A stretch of DNA of 64,000 nt, taken from NCBI RefSeq assembly GCF_002835465.1, contig NZ_PIZM01000001.1, positions 62,001 through 126,000 on the forward strand, written 5' to 3'. The notes beneath the pieces are model-generated. The model was not told the DNA's origin. It saw only the letters and a program-made list of their open reading frames with translations, and did not search any database. Origin of the DNA: Psychromonas sp. psych-6C06 (lineage in GTDB: Bacteria > Pseudomonadota > Gammaproteobacteria > Enterobacterales > Psychromonadaceae). Made by a program: the position numbers and the translations under genes. Below are positions 35,159-45,276 of the stretch, piece by piece (the stretch's first letter is position 1; each line of letters starts with the position of its first letter).

Positions 35159-35324
35159 TACCAATCGAATTAAGTATGTGATCTAAATTTTGCGCAGAAA
35201 AAGTAACTTAACTCAAGGCGAAACTTGACGTAAATGGTTATTCCCTTTACAAAATTTTCAACGAAGAGGTAAGTTGCTTTAACCAGTAAAATAGATCAAC
35301 TATTTATTTCGTTTGGTATAATAA
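35156..35324 (+). repeat. Full copy of the ~168-bp dispersed repeat (copy A)
   Basis: Bounded by TAATACCAAT on the left and GTTTGGTATAATAA on the right, an imperfect terminal inverted repeat. The internal block AAATGGTTATTCCCTTTAC differs by one base from the copy at 39457 (reverse strand). It begins at the cydX stop and ends before the operon terminator. No open frame is seen inside it. Confidence 0.88.
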
Positions 35325-35354
35325 CGACACCTAAATTTTTTCGCTGATAATGAG

Positions 35355-35382
35355 AAAGGGGAGCATTTTGCTCCCCTTTTTT
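35355..35382 (+). terminator. Terminator of the cydABX operon
   Basis: An 11-base perfect stem, AAAGGGGAGCA / TGCTCCCCTTT, with a 3-base loop and T-run. It is located after the repeat copy, so the repeat is probably transcribed as part of the cydABX mRNA 3' end. Confidence 0.92.
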
Positions 35383-35407
35383 TACCTGATTTTTAATGAA
35401 TCCATGT

Positions 35408-37129
35408 TTAAGGCGCTTTATTATTAATCTTTGATTTGAAGATCAGACCTTGTTCATTAATATCAATACTCATCTGCATACGCGCATCATACTCAGTCAT
35501 AAACATCGCTTCTTCTGGAATCTCCTCTCCTGCAAGTTCGGCTGCGGTAATAATTGGAGTAACCATTTTTTTGAAGTCGAAACTAAGGTTGTAAAGGCCG
35601 TTTTTAGCAATTGCTTCTGAGGTCAGCGCATTAGCTACCTTTTCTCCCTTACTACCATTGTAGATCACAATATGTTGCCCTTTAATCGCTAGTTGCGGAT
35701 CAAGGTTAAGTTCACTTGGCATTGGAATGATGCTGTTGAGTGCTACCGGTGTACCGTTATTACTCAGCTCTATTGATTGAAGCTCTGGAATAAACATTTT
35801 AGCGGAGTTAAACAGTTGGCTTGGGTTTTCTGCGGTTAATGTAAATAATGCATCAAGGTTATCAAGCTGTGGCTGACTATCTATTTTTGAAACACTGTAA
35901 TCCAATAAGCCAATGCTGACACCTTGCACGCCACTTGCAAAGTTTGCTCCCATACTGGCCATACCGATCATTTCACCTGATTGAGAAATCTGTGCTTGTA
36001 ATTCAGCTAAAGGCTGGCAACGATAGCTTGGTGTTTGTAAGTCACTCCACACAGTATTTAAACTATTAGCAAGTTCGCTAACATCAAATCCGACTGCCAT
36101 TGCTAAGACGCTATTGTGAAAGTCATTAGTATAATTAGGAATAAAACCACGAAGTGCAGCAAGCGCGTTGATAATGGTTGCATTTTTACTTTCGACAATG
36201 GTTGAAACCGCTAAGGTTGACTCTTTTTCTGTTACCTCTAATTGTGTGTATCCGGCAACGGTTCTTGGCCAATTTGCTGTGATCGTAGCAAAGTCACTCG
36301 CACACTGTTCATTTCTGATTTGATTTAGGACTTCATCCTCACCTAGGCTTTTTTCAAGATGACTGATCTGCTTTGCTAATTGATTTCCATCTTTGGTGGT
36401 TAACCCTTTCATTAGTTCAACATGGTTAATAAAACCGATACTTGCTTGCTTAAAGTTATGCTGTTTAATGATCTCTTCAACTGTACCGCTGTGCGCTAAT
36501 GAATTTTTTGCCTTACTTAAACCGAGGGCTGTAGATAGTAGCGCGTCATCGTTATAACGGCTATTAAGGGTGACGGTTAATAAGCCATTATCAATTGCGA
36601 CAATGACTTCCGCATTTATCGGATCGGTTTCATCACTTATTGGATAAGCGCGATAGGAAAGGTTATTGAGTGTCCCTTTTTTATGGGTAAAGCCACTTTC
36701 TAGTTCTGTTTTATCAAGTAGATCCCAGATAGCTTGTGGGTTAGCAACTTCAATTTTAAATACCGGTAATAATCCTAACGTGTAGAAGTAAGCACGAACA
36801 TCATCAGCAAGACCAAACGTTTTAACTAATAGATCGGCATCTGCTAAGCCTGCTTCATAGGTTTTGATTAAGCTAAGTATAAAGTTTGCCGCTGGCTGTG
36901 TCGGGTCATACAAAGTATCTATTGTTTCTTGCGCGGTAGGATCAATAATTTTCGGCGCTGATTTTATATATTTTTTGATTGGAAAAGCTTCAAGTTGAGC
37001 TGCAAAAACAGGGGTATCGGCAGGAACATACTCAAGGACGTTATACGCTGGTGTTGTTTGTTGTTGGTTAAGTATATATGCGCCAGCGCCAACAGCGACA
37101 ATAGCACCTGCAATGATAATTTTGTTCAA
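35408..37129 (-). CDS. Membrane-anchored exported protein, DUF3352-like, function unknown
   Basis: A 573-residue protein with one N-terminal hydrophobic segment (IIIAGAIVAVGAGAYIL, about residues 4-20), predicting a signal anchor and a periplasmic domain. The start of the mature part, YNVLEYVPADTPVFAAQLEA, recalls the DUF3352 family, in which proteins begin with a similar LPADTP-type phrase. No catalytic motif is seen. Two Cys (about residues 284 and 374) could form a disulphide. It is a single gene, convergent with cydABX and 102 bases downstream of xni on the same strand. The family assignment is tentative. Confidence 0.6.
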   Translation of the reverse strand: MNKIIIAGAIVAVGAGAYILNQQQTTPAYNVLEYVPADTPVFAAQLEAFPIKKYIKSAPKIIDPTAQETIDTLYDPTQPAANFILSLIKTYEAGLADADLLVKTFGLADDVRAYFYTLGLLPVFKIEVANPQAIWDLLDKTELESGFTHKKGTLNNLSYRAYPISDETDPINAEVIVAIDNGLLTVTLNSRYNDDALLSTALGLSKAKNSLAHSGTVEEIIKQHNFKQASIGFINHVELMKGLTTKDGNQLAKQISHLEKSLGEDEVLNQIRNEQCASDFATITANWPRTVAGYTQLEVTEKESTLAVSTIVESKNATIINALAALRGFIPNYTNDFHNSVLAMAVGFDVSELANSLNTVWSDLQTPSYRCQPLAELQAQISQSGEMIGMASMGANFASGVQGVSIGLLDYSVSKIDSQPQLDNLDALFTLTAENPSQLFNSAKMFIPELQSIELSNNGTPVALNSIIPMPSELNLDPQLAIKGQHIVIYNGSKGEKVANALTSEAIAKNGLYNLSFDFKKMVTPIITAAELAGEEIPEEAMFMTEYDARMQMSIDINEQGLIFKSKINNKAP

Positions 37130-37231
37130 GTGATTTTCTCCATGAAATGAATACTATAAAGTGATTAAGCTGTTATCTTACTGAAAATAGATAGCTAAGC
37201 TATTTAAAAAGTCACTTTTTTATTATTTTTG

Positions 37232-38014
37232 TTACTTTTGTATATAGCGAAGGTCTTGTAGGTTAAAACCGAGGGTGATATCTGTTTTTAGGCTGACCAA
37301 TTGTTTCGCAAGCAGGGCATCTTGGCTGGCATTTTTTACTTTTAATAAGCGCTTATCATTTTCTTGGGGTTCACTTTCTAGCATCGCTTGCAGGCTTTGA
37401 TATTGCGTAAGCAGTGCCAGTGCACCTTTTTCACCAATACCTTCAACACCTTTGATTGCACTACTTGAGATTCCGGTTATAGCCCAAAAATCTGTGAGTT
37501 TATCGACACTTAAACTCATTTTATTTAAAACACGACCAGTATCGGTATAACTGTTTTGGAAATAATCGTAAATAAGTGTCTGTTTGTTTAATAACTGATA
37601 AAAGCCTTTATCGGTTGAAACAATAATGGATTTTTGTCCGTTGTTACTCATCTTGGTACAGAGGGTCGCAATGAGATCATCTGCTTCATCTGTATCTGTA
37701 ACAAGAGACTCGATACCGAGATCAAAAAAACTGTCTTGGATTGTCTCTAAATAATCTTTAAGAGGGATTGGAATTGGTTTTCGGCCTTGTTTGTATTGCG
37801 CATAAAGCTGATGTCGCCAACTTGGTGCATGACTATCAAATACACAAATAATATGCGTTGGGTGGTGAATATTGATTAACTTTTTCAGTGCATTACATGC
37901 TGTACTATTGGTCATACTGAGTACGCTGTGCTGGTCTTTTTGTTGTTTTTCTTGAACAGCATAGATGCGACGAATAAGGTTCATCGCATCTATGATCAAT
38001 AGTGTAGATATCAT
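37232..38014 (-). CDS. xni: Flap endonuclease Xni (exonuclease IX)
   Basis: A 5'-nuclease-family protein like the N-terminal domain of DNA polymerase I, 260 residues (E. coli 251). Metal-binding acidic motifs are seen: [15 protein letters not shown] at the start, [20 protein letters not shown] (about residues 57-76), [13 protein letters not shown] and [13 protein letters not shown]. The H3TH region is [14 protein letters not shown]. The ATG overlaps the ppnN stop as ATGA. Both genes also lie close together in E. coli, with sdaCB between them. Confidence 0.94.
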   Translation of the reverse strand: MISTLLIIDAMNLIRRIYAVQEKQQKDQHSVLSMTNSTACNALKKLINIHHPTHIICVFDSHAPSWRHQLYAQYKQGRKPIPIPLKDYLETIQDSFFDLGIESLVTDTDEADDLIATLCTKMSNNGQKSIIVSTDKGFYQLLNKQTLIYDYFQNSYTDTGRVLNKMSLSVDKLTDFWAITGISSSAIKGVEGIGEKGALALLTQYQSLQAMLESEPQENDKRLLKVKNASQDALLAKQLVSLKTDITLGFNLQDLRYIQK

Positions 38015-39366
38015 TTAACTATCTTATAACATGGGGTATAAACCGTTCCAGGGAGTTTCATTCTACCTTGTTTAATAAAGCTTTCGAGTAATGCATCAAC
38101 TTTTTTCATGAGTACTTTATCCCCTTTAATTTGGAAAGGACCAAACTCTTCAATGGATTTAATACCTTCATCCTTTACATTTCCGCCAACTATACCAGAA
38201 AAAACGCGCCGTAAATTTGAAGCAAGCTCTTGCACTGGCTGGTTTTTAGTTAATACAAGATTACTCATGTTTTCATGATTTGGAATAAAAGGGTATTGGA
38301 AGGGCTCATCAATCTTCAGAGACCAGTTGAAAGAATAGGCATCGCCAATAGCACGACGATATTCTGTTACTTTACCCATCGATTTTTTGACTACTTGTGC
38401 TACACGAGCAGGATCGTCAATAATAATTTGATAGTGTCGTCTTGCATCGTCTCCGAGTGTATCAGCAATAAACTGATCAATTGCTTCAAAGTAGGCGATA
38501 CTTTCTTTTGGACCCGTTAAAATAATGGGCAAAGGTTGACGTTTATTTTCTGGGTGCATCATGATACCAAGAATATAAAGTAATTCTTCCGCAGTTCCTG
38601 GGCCACCTGGGAAAATAATAATGCTATGCGCAACGCGTACAAAAGCCTCTAGTCGCTTTTCAATATCAGGCAGGATCACCAGCTCATTTACGATAGGGTT
38701 TGGTGGCTCAGCTGCAATAATACCTGGCTCTGTTAAGCCAATGTAGCGTCCATTATTGACGCGCTGCTTCGCATGACCCACTGTTGCTCCCTTCATTGGG
38801 CCTTCCATCGCGCCTGGGCCACATCCTGTACAGATATTTAGTTCACGCAATCCTAATTCACTACCCACTTCGCGGGTATAGTTAAATTCGGTATCATTGA
38901 TTGAATGACCGCCCCAACAAACTACTATATTTGGCTCGACACCTGCTTTTAAGATATTTGCGTTACGCAGTATAGAGAATACCAAGCTTGTTATTTGTGA
39001 ACTCTTATTTTGGCCCGGCTCAATAGCTAATTCAATGCGCTTATCTACATAAAGTAAGTCTCGTAATACGGAAAAAAGGTGTTCTTGAATGCCTTTAATA
39101 AGTTCGCCATCGGTAAAAGCTTCTTCGGGTGGGTTTTGTAGTTCAATTTTAACGCCACGCTCTTGGTGTAATACGTTAATTTTAAAGTCTTTGTATTTTT
39201 CTAAAATCTCTTTACTACTGTCTGTATGGCTACCAGAATTAAGTACTGCGAGGGAACAATTACGGAAAAGCTGATAGATTTCACTTGAGGCAGATTCTTG
39301 TAATTGGTTAACTTCAAGTTGTGAGAGTAGCGCCATGCTACCAACTGGACTGATATGAGAGATCAT
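38011..39366 (-). CDS. ppnN: Nucleotide 5'-monophosphate nucleosidase PpnN
   Basis: Cleaves purine and pyrimidine monophosphates to base and ribose 5-phosphate; the E. coli enzyme is stimulated by (p)ppGpp. It has 451 residues with nearly full-length similarity to E. coli PpnN (YgdH): [20 protein letters not shown], the LOG-family catalytic blocks [20 protein letters not shown] and [18 protein letters not shown], and the C-terminal [14 protein letters not shown]. It is first in the ppnN-xni pair with a 4-base overlap. The 481-base region upstream (39367-39847) holds a dispersed repeat copy and a hairpin. Confidence 0.96.
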   Translation of the reverse strand: MISHISPVGSMALLSQLEVNQLQESASSEIYQLFRNCSLAVLNSGSHTDSSKEILEKYKDFKINVLHQERGVKIELQNPPEEAFTDGELIKGIQEHLFSVLRDLLYVDKRIELAIEPGQNKSSQITSLVFSILRNANILKAGVEPNIVVCWGGHSINDTEFNYTREVGSELGLRELNICTGCGPGAMEGPMKGATVGHAKQRVNNGRYIGLTEPGIIAAEPPNPIVNELVILPDIEKRLEAFVRVAHSIIIFPGGPGTAEELLYILGIMMHPENKRQPLPIILTGPKESIAYFEAIDQFIADTLGDDARRHYQIIIDDPARVAQVVKKSMGKVTEYRRAIGDAYSFNWSLKIDEPFQYPFIPNHENMSNLVLTKNQPVQELASNLRRVFSGIVGGNVKDEGIKSIEEFGPFQIKGDKVLMKKVDALLESFIKQGRMKLPGTVYTPCYKIVK

Positions 39367-39456
39367 AATATCTCCTTATAGAATAAGAGAAAAGTGATAT
39401 AAGCATAACCTATCATGATGATAGTTCAATACTTTGTCATGATAGGTTATGCAGTG

Positions 39457-39624
39457 TTAATACCAAATCCACTAAATAACTGATCAATCTTACTGGTTAA
39501 AAGAAGCTATTTGAGCGTTAAAATTTCGTAAAGGGAACAACCATTTGCATCAATTTTCGCCTTGAACTGACTCCTTTTTCCTACGTAATATTTGCTCACT
39601 ATATTAACGGAATTGGTATAATAA
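39457..39624 (-). repeat. Full copy of the ~168-bp dispersed repeat (copy B)
   Basis: Bounded by TTAATACCAAAT and AATTGGTATAATAAA. Reverse-complemented it aligns over its whole length with copy A; the block TTCAAGGCGAAAATTGATG and the following AAATGGTTGTTCCCTTTAC are the best conserved. It lies in the 481-base gap upstream of ppnN. Confidence 0.88.
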
Positions 39625-39771
39625 ATGCTTTGTTAACTTGTTGATAAAAATGAAGTATATAGAGCTGATTGAACTATGCTAAGGGCTGTTGAAAGTTAAT
39701 TTAGGTGTTTGAAAGAGAGCTTGTGATGTTAATGTTGTGCGTTTTATCACTTAAGTAAATCCATTAAAAGT

Positions 39772-39808
39772 AAGTTAAAGTCTACCGATATTGAGTAAAC
39801 TTTAACTT
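39772..39808. terminator. Hairpin downstream of the diguanylate cyclase gene
   Basis: AAGTTAAAGT (39772-39781) and ACTTTAACTT (39799-39808) form a perfect 10-base stem with a 17-base loop. It is located just after the minus-strand cyclase ending at 39848. T-runs on both sides are short, so terminator function is moderate. Confidence 0.45.
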
Positions 39809-39847
39809 TTACCTATTCAAACTTGCTTAGGGAAAAACTGATGATAC

Positions 39848-41305
39848 TTATTTTTGGCAGTAGATAACTTGGTTTCGTCCTCCCGTTTTTGCCTGATATA
39901 AAGCTTGATCAGCGCGTTCAAACGCAGTTTCAATATCATCCTCTTGGGAGAAGCTTGTACACCCAACTGAAATAGTAATACTGATATTTTCCTTTTTAAA
40001 TTTGAACGGTATATTTTTTATAGCTCGGCACAATTTTTCAAGGGTGATTTTTGTTTGTTGTTGGTCTATTTCAGGTAATAGAACTGCAAATTCTTCACCA
40101 CCATAACGAGCAATAAAGTCGGTATTGCGAATCGATTTTTGAAGTGTTTGGGCAATAACATTTAGCACTTTATCACCGGCTAAGTGTCCGAAAGTATCGT
40201 TAATCATTTTAAATTTATCGATATCAATGACGGCAATGTTAAGTGGGTGTTCATAACGTTTAAAACGGGTATATTCTACTTGTAAGCGCTCACTCCAGGC
40301 TGCTCGGTTAGGGATTTTAGTTAAAAAATCTACATGCAGTTGCTGGCTTTGTTGTTTGAGTGTTTTCTGATAGTTATTGGTTTCGTTTTGCAACTCTTTA
40401 ATCTGTCTGACCATCCCCTGAAACTGTTGTCGCACCTGTTGCTCTTTATCTGCTTCGCGCTTAGCAATCATATCCTCTACACTTTCCACGTAGCTGAAAA
40501 TATGTTTTTGTAAGGTTGCAATATCATGCGCATTTTCCGTCGCTAATTTCAAAGCCGAAGATTTTTTCTGAATGCTTTTAACACATTGATCTTGGCTCTC
40601 AAAGGCACTTTCTGCACGCTTAATATTCTTAGCGAAGTTGAGATAAAACTGCGTGAGACTATCGTTAAGTGTATATAAAAAATGACGTGATGAACGACGT
40701 TCCTCGCGAGTGCTATCGATAATTATTGAAATAATTTGCAAACAGTATTGAGGCAAGGCAAGTGGATCTGTTGCGTTAGATATTTTCTTCCTAATGATTT
40801 CTAATTTTTTGCTGTAACTCTGTCCAACATCTAAGTCTAGAATCACTTGTTGTAATTCATCACAAATATTTTCAATAAGTGGGGCGTCAGGGGCCGTGCT
40901 CTGAGAAGTATTATTTTTATTGAGTTCAATAACCACTCGCTGATATATTTTTATAATGTTTGTTAGTTCATTATGGTGCTCAAGCGTAGTATAAGGCTGG
41001 GTTATATGTTTAGAGTCCTCAATCTTTTGGGTGCTTGTTGCGGATAGGTTATCCAGCTTTTGCAGTTGAATTTGAGATTGAGAAACAATTAACCTCCCCT
41101 CTAGTAGCACATCTTCGAGCGGGTAATCACACTCTGCCAATTTTTCTATGCACTCTTGATAAAGCGCTTCAGTAGTGGTGGCTGAACTACTGTTTTGTAA
41201 CTTTTTTAAGAAAGAGTGTTGGTATTTATCAAATGTTTTGTCTTGACGGGAGGTGCGTTTTAATAGCTGTTGAAGCAAGTTTAGTGCAGCCACAAGCGAG
41301 GTCAT
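39848..41305 (-). CDS. Soluble diguanylate cyclase (GGDEF)
   Basis: A 485-residue protein likely making c-di-GMP. The C-terminal GGDEF domain (about residues 325-483) has an active-site variant GGEEF in FIARYGGEEFAVLLPE, the metal-site block VIDIDKFKMINDTFGHLAGD, and a product-inhibition I-site RNTD placed five residues before GGEEF. The N-terminal 300 residues lack membrane helices and known sensor motifs; they are helical with coiled-coil stretches (IAKREADKEQQVRQQFQGMV). The signal it senses is unknown. It is a single gene. Confidence 0.92.
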   Translation of the reverse strand: MTSLVAALNLLQQLLKRTSRQDKTFDKYQHSFLKKLQNSSSATTTEALYQECIEKLAECDYPLEDVLLEGRLIVSQSQIQLQKLDNLSATSTQKIEDSKHITQPYTTLEHHNELTNIIKIYQRVVIELNKNNTSQSTAPDAPLIENICDELQQVILDLDVGQSYSKKLEIIRKKISNATDPLALPQYCLQIISIIIDSTREERRSSRHFLYTLNDSLTQFYLNFAKNIKRAESAFESQDQCVKSIQKKSSALKLATENAHDIATLQKHIFSYVESVEDMIAKREADKEQQVRQQFQGMVRQIKELQNETNNYQKTLKQQSQQLHVDFLTKIPNRAAWSERLQVEYTRFKRYEHPLNIAVIDIDKFKMINDTFGHLAGDKVLNVIAQTLQKSIRNTDFIARYGGEEFAVLLPEIDQQQTKITLEKLCRAIKNIPFKFKKENISITISVGCTSFSQEDDIETAFERADQALYQAKTGGRNQVIYCQK

Positions 41306-41500
41306 AGTATCTATTCCATTAAATTTATTAGACGCTACTCAGAAAGACGCTACGATAATTTTCCTATCCATTCATTGGATAAGATTAGTTACGATAGAAA
41401 TAAAGCCACTGAATAGATTTTGTTTTTATTATTGGCATTAATTATTAGTAATTAACCGCTATTGTGCAAGTTTGAAGGCTAAGTTAAATGACAAAATGCG

Positions 41501-43708
41501 CTACCTATCTAACTCTGGCCAATAAAATTGATGCGTAGGGTGGCTACTGTGAATTTTTACAATGCCTTTTTGAATCGCCTTTTGGCCCAAAATCCATAAA
41601 TCACCATCAAAGAATGCCGGTTGTAGATTGTCGATGGCATAAAGCTCTAGCCAACTGGATTCTTGGTAGCTATTTCGAAGTTGAGTTGCGCCATAAAGTG
41701 CCAAACTACTTAGGTTTAACATGCGAGTTGGTGTTATTGCGCGGCTAACGTTATTAAGAAATGGAAAGGCAACAATACCAATCGAAATATCATTAGTCAG
41801 GTGATATTTTTCACTAAAAAGGGTGAAGAAGTGTTCTATTTTTTGAGCAAAATGTTGCGCACTAGTATGTCCTTTTTGTTCACTAATAAACAAAATTTGA
41901 TTGTCTCTCACCTGGAAAATATCAGCACTATCGGTGAAAAATATGAGTAACGCTTGCCCTAATTTTTTCTCAAGCTTTGCACCTGCAAACAAGCCAGATA
42001 AGGCATTTAATTGCGTTAAAAAGGGTATGTTCACCAAAGCGTAATATAATGGCTCATCATGGTAAATATAATTAAATTCGTTACCTTGCGCCTGTTGAGA
42101 GCGTAATTTTGTGCGTGGATGATAGTTAAGTTGTCGTTGAGAGCGGCTTTCAGATTCTGCTAACTTTCGGTTACGTATCAAAATATAAAAAAGGCTAAGG
42201 ATACTGATGATGAGTAATGTAATGGCACCATAGGTAAGGGTTTTGAAACGCGCATTAGTATTTAGCAGATCATTGTTTTCTAATTCCAGTTGTCGTTGCT
42301 GTTGGGTTAACTCGATTAGCTGCAGTTGCTCATTAATTTGTAGTTGTTGCAGAGTAAATAAACGCTCTTTAATGTTATTCTGAAGTGCATGGAAGTTCTT
42401 AAAGTGTAAGATCGCCTGCTGGTGGTTCCCTGTAATCTCATAACTAGATGCAAGCATTTCAAAGGCTTGTACACGTAATTCAGGGTATTGCTCGCCGGCA
42501 ATACGTAATATTTTTTCTAACTGTAAAATAGCTAATGCAGGATCATCATTAATGATATTTAGACGTGCTAATAATAATAGGCTCGCAATTTGATAGCGGG
42601 GTTCTTTTAAGCGGGTAAAGTGGTAGCGTGCATTTTGCAGGTATTTTTGTGCGAGTAGGCGCTCTTTTTGATTTTCTTTATTAATGACGTGGCTACTATA
42701 GGTACGACCAAGTTCAAGATATACGTGTGCTAATAAGGCGCTGTGTTTTTCGTTCTGTATTAGCTCTAATGCATTAAACAGGAAGATAAGCGACTGGTTT
42801 TTCTCTTTGTTTTGTTCTTTTAATATGGCTAGCTGAATCAGACTTTCCGCGCGTTTTATACGGTTTTCTGTTTGCATGTATAATTCAACTCGTTGGCTTG
42901 CAAAATCGATGGCACGGCTAAATAGATGTTTCTGTTGATAAAGTTTAGCAATGCTTTTTTTAGTTTCCCCACTGAGTTTAATAAAATTGTATTGATTGGC
43001 TAACTTATCTGCTGCAAAAAGGTTGGCAACAGCCAGTTGCTGTTGATTAATTTTGGTGTAATAGATCCCATAATAATAGGCTAGCCAGCCATGTAATTTA
43101 TTGCTCTGATTATTCTTTAATAAATCTTTAGCTGTTTCTAAAGAGAGGTTGGCATTTCGATATTGATCACTCTCAAGCGATAATTGTGTAATGGTCAGGA
43201 GTAACTTTACTTCTAAATTGGGCGAACTTGCAAAGGGCGCTAGCTCCATTTTTCGAAGACTCGTGGTGAATATTTTGATGAGTAGTTGGTTGTTAAAGTC
43301 TGGGCGCTTTTCTTCTGGGATTTCAGAGGCAAGAATATTCAATGTGCGTAACTGATCCGCAGAAAAGCTTTGCTTTTTCAGTAGGCTGCTCAGTAGTTCA
43401 TAGGCTTTGTGGTAGTTCTCTGTTTGTGTATAACAAAATGCCAGTAATTGTATAGCAATCGCATTATTGTCTAGCTCGTTATTTTCATCGGTTATAGGGC
43501 CTGAATTTACATCGTAGGACTGTTGATTATTAATATAATTTTCAGTGGTTTCAATACAGGCATAGGGGTTTTGGTAGCGACCATGATAGACATTTTTCAA
43601 AGGTGCTGAAATATTCGCATCCAATAGCTCTATTGCAGACACTAAGGTCGGAAAAGAGAAAATCAATGATGCCATTAAAGCGATGAGGTAACGCATGCTA
43701 TCTTTCAT
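41501..43708 (-). CDS. TPR protein with membrane helix and GGDEF-like C-terminus
   Basis: About 735 residues. A signal peptide (RYLIALMASLIFSFPTLVSA) is followed by TPR-like helical repeats (for example LNILASEIPEEKRPD, HLFSRAIDFASQRVELYMQT, ALLAHVYLELGRTYSSHVIN) across residues ~50-440, a coiled coil (LQQLQINEQLQLIELTQQQR), one transmembrane helix (LTYGAITLLIISILSLFYIL) and a cytoplasmic C-terminal domain. That domain has the outline of a GGDEF fold but no GGDEF motif, so it is probably non-catalytic. The longer frame begins at a TTG (43717); the ATGs at 43708 and 43696 are likelier. It follows queF closely on the same strand. Confidence 0.7.
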   Translation of the reverse strand: MKDSMRYLIALMASLIFSFPTLVSAIELLDANISAPLKNVYHGRYQNPYACIETTENYINNQQSYDVNSGPITDENNELDNNAIAIQLLAFCYTQTENYHKAYELLSSLLKKQSFSADQLRTLNILASEIPEEKRPDFNNQLLIKIFTTSLRKMELAPFASSPNLEVKLLLTITQLSLESDQYRNANLSLETAKDLLKNNQSNKLHGWLAYYYGIYYTKINQQQLAVANLFAADKLANQYNFIKLSGETKKSIAKLYQQKHLFSRAIDFASQRVELYMQTENRIKRAESLIQLAILKEQNKEKNQSLIFLFNALELIQNEKHSALLAHVYLELGRTYSSHVINKENQKERLLAQKYLQNARYHFTRLKEPRYQIASLLLLARLNIINDDPALAILQLEKILRIAGEQYPELRVQAFEMLASSYEITGNHQQAILHFKNFHALQNNIKERLFTLQQLQINEQLQLIELTQQQRQLELENNDLLNTNARFKTLTYGAITLLIISILSLFYILIRNRKLAESESRSQRQLNYHPRTKLRSQQAQGNEFNYIYHDEPLYYALVNIPFLTQLNALSGLFAGAKLEKKLGQALLIFFTDSADIFQVRDNQILFISEQKGHTSAQHFAQKIEHFFTLFSEKYHLTNDISIGIVAFPFLNNVSRAITPTRMLNLSSLALYGATQLRNSYQESSWLELYAIDNLQPAFFDGDLWILGQKAIQKGIVKIHSSHPTHQFYWPELDR

Positions 43709-43727
43709 AAAAACCAATCTGAGTCTT

Positions 43728-44597
43728 CTATTGGCGCAATAAGCGCAGTTTATTTAAGTTATTTTTTTTCTCATGAGCATTTTGTGAACATCGATAAGGA
43801 TTGATGTCTAAGCCTCCTCGACGAGTGTAACGTGCGTAAACAGAAAGCGAATCGATTTCACCAAAATTCATGAGGTCGCAGTAGATACGCTCCACACATT
43901 GCTCGTGAAATTCGTTATGTTGGCGAAAAGATATTAAATAGCGTAATAGTTTCTCACGGTTAATCTGTTTGCCAGTATAAGTTATTTCAACACTCGCCCA
44001 ATCGGGTTGACTGGTAATTAAGCAGTTTGATTTTAACAGGTTTGAGTAAAGGGTTTCTGTGACTGGCGTGGCATTGCACAATCCCTCTAATAGGCTTGGA
44101 GTAAGTTGATAGTTATCAACATTAATATCTAAATCATCAATACATTGTCCTGAAAAGCAACCTAATTGTTCATTAAAGTTGCTCATATCTGCATTCAGTT
44201 CAACACTTACCGGTTTATTTGCACAGGCTGAAAGATCAGCCTCTAAGCAACGTTGTACCGCCTCGACACTTTCAAATTTAGTCTGATTGAAACTATTTAA
44301 GTAGAGCTTGAACGATTTAGACTCAATTAAGTTATCACTATCATAGGGAACATAAACGACACCAGTTGCAACGACCGGCTTACCTTTGTTATTTAACCAA
44401 GACAATTCGTAAATATTCCACAGATCACAACCAGCAAAAGGTAAGTTATCTGCTGTTAATTTTAGTTCATTGCGATTTAAGCTTCTTGGCACTCCCTGTA
44501 ATAAAGTGACATCATATTCACTTTTATATTCAGTAACCTGACCAAGTGATAAGTTTTGTAAGGCTGTTGCTTGTGAGTACAGAGGTTTGTCAGTCAT
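43728..44597 (-). CDS. queF: NADPH-dependent 7-cyano-7-deazaguanine reductase QueF
   Basis: Reduces preQ0 to preQ1 in queuosine biosynthesis, cytoplasmic. It has 289 residues, the long two-domain (E. coli-type) form. Visible: the QueF motif in [20 protein letters not shown] (about residues 90-109), the nucleophilic Cys and nearby Asp in [19 protein letters not shown], and the His in [17 protein letters not shown]. It is divergent from syd, as in E. coli. I saw no preQ1 riboswitch in the 118-base gap, only a small hairpin CCCG/CGGG near 44630-44645. Confidence 0.96.
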   Translation of the reverse strand: MTDKPLYSQATALQNLSLGQVTEYKSEYDVTLLQGVPRSLNRNELKLTADNLPFAGCDLWNIYELSWLNNKGKPVVATGVVYVPYDSDNLIESKSFKLYLNSFNQTKFESVEAVQRCLEADLSACANKPVSVELNADMSNFNEQLGCFSGQCIDDLDINVDNYQLTPSLLEGLCNATPVTETLYSNLLKSNCLITSQPDWASVEITYTGKQINREKLLRYLISFRQHNEFHEQCVERIYCDLMNFGEIDSLSVYARYTRRGGLDINPYRCSQNAHEKKNNLNKLRLLRQ

Positions 44598-44715
44598 GGT
44601 TATTCGCTTTTTGAAAGTAATAATATCCCCGATGTTTACCGGGCCACAGTTACGCTAAATTTTATATCTGTGTACAATAGGTGCATTGTAACTAAATAAA
44701 AGAAATTTTCGAGCA

Positions 44716-45276
44716 ATGAATAACAGAATAAAAACAGCACTTAGTGAACTTTTTCAGCGAAATGCTGAAATCTGGCAACAAGAAAAGGGGAGCTTACCAG
44801 AACAATTATTTGATCCAGAGTGGCTTTCGCCGTGCCAAGTTGAAAAGCTTGATGGTCAGGTAGTGACTTGGTCTCCTGTTGAGCGTAGTGAAGAAACTAC
44901 ACTGAACAATATTGAAGAAGCTCTTGAGATCACATTACACCCAAGCATTGAAGAACTTTATTGTAGTTATTATGCAGGTGTTCTTCCTTGTCTGTTTGAT
45001 GGTCATCCGATTGAACTCATTCAGGTATGGAATGAAGAAGACTTTAACTTGCTACAAGAAAACATGATTGCCCATTTTATGATGCAAAAACGTCTCAAAA
45101 AGCCTGCGTCTATGTTTATCGCAAGTTGCAGTGATGAGATGCAGATTATCTCTATCTTAAATGATACCGGAGAGGTGCAACTTGAAACATTAGGAAAAAA
45201 ACAGGAGGCAATTTTAGCCCCCGATTTAGCTTCCTTCCTCGATTTACTCGAGCCAGTGATTAGCCATGAAGATTAG
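44716..45276 (+). CDS. syd: SecY-interacting protein Syd
   Basis: Cytoplasmic protein that binds SecY and monitors translocon assembly, 186 residues (E. coli 181). Matching blocks: IEEALEITLHPSIEELYCSY, IELIQVWNEEDFNLLQENMI, MQKRLKKPASMFIASC and VQLETLGKKQEAILAPDLAS. It is next to queF, as in E. coli. Its last 17 bases overlap the convergent YcxB-like gene. Confidence 0.94.
   Translation: MNNRIKTALSELFQRNAEIWQQEKGSLPEQLFDPEWLSPCQVEKLDGQVVTWSPVERSEETTLNNIEEALEITLHPSIEELYCSYYAGVLPCLFDGHPIELIQVWNEEDFNLLQENMIAHFMMQKRLKKPASMFIASCSDEMQIISILNDTGEVQLETLGKKQEAILAPDLASFLDLLEPVISHED

Noticed and set aside
44598-44715. Possible preQ1 riboswitch upstream of queF
   Set aside because: No preQ1-I or preQ1-II core was recognisable; only a small CCCG/CGGG hairpin. 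The gap is also shared with syd.
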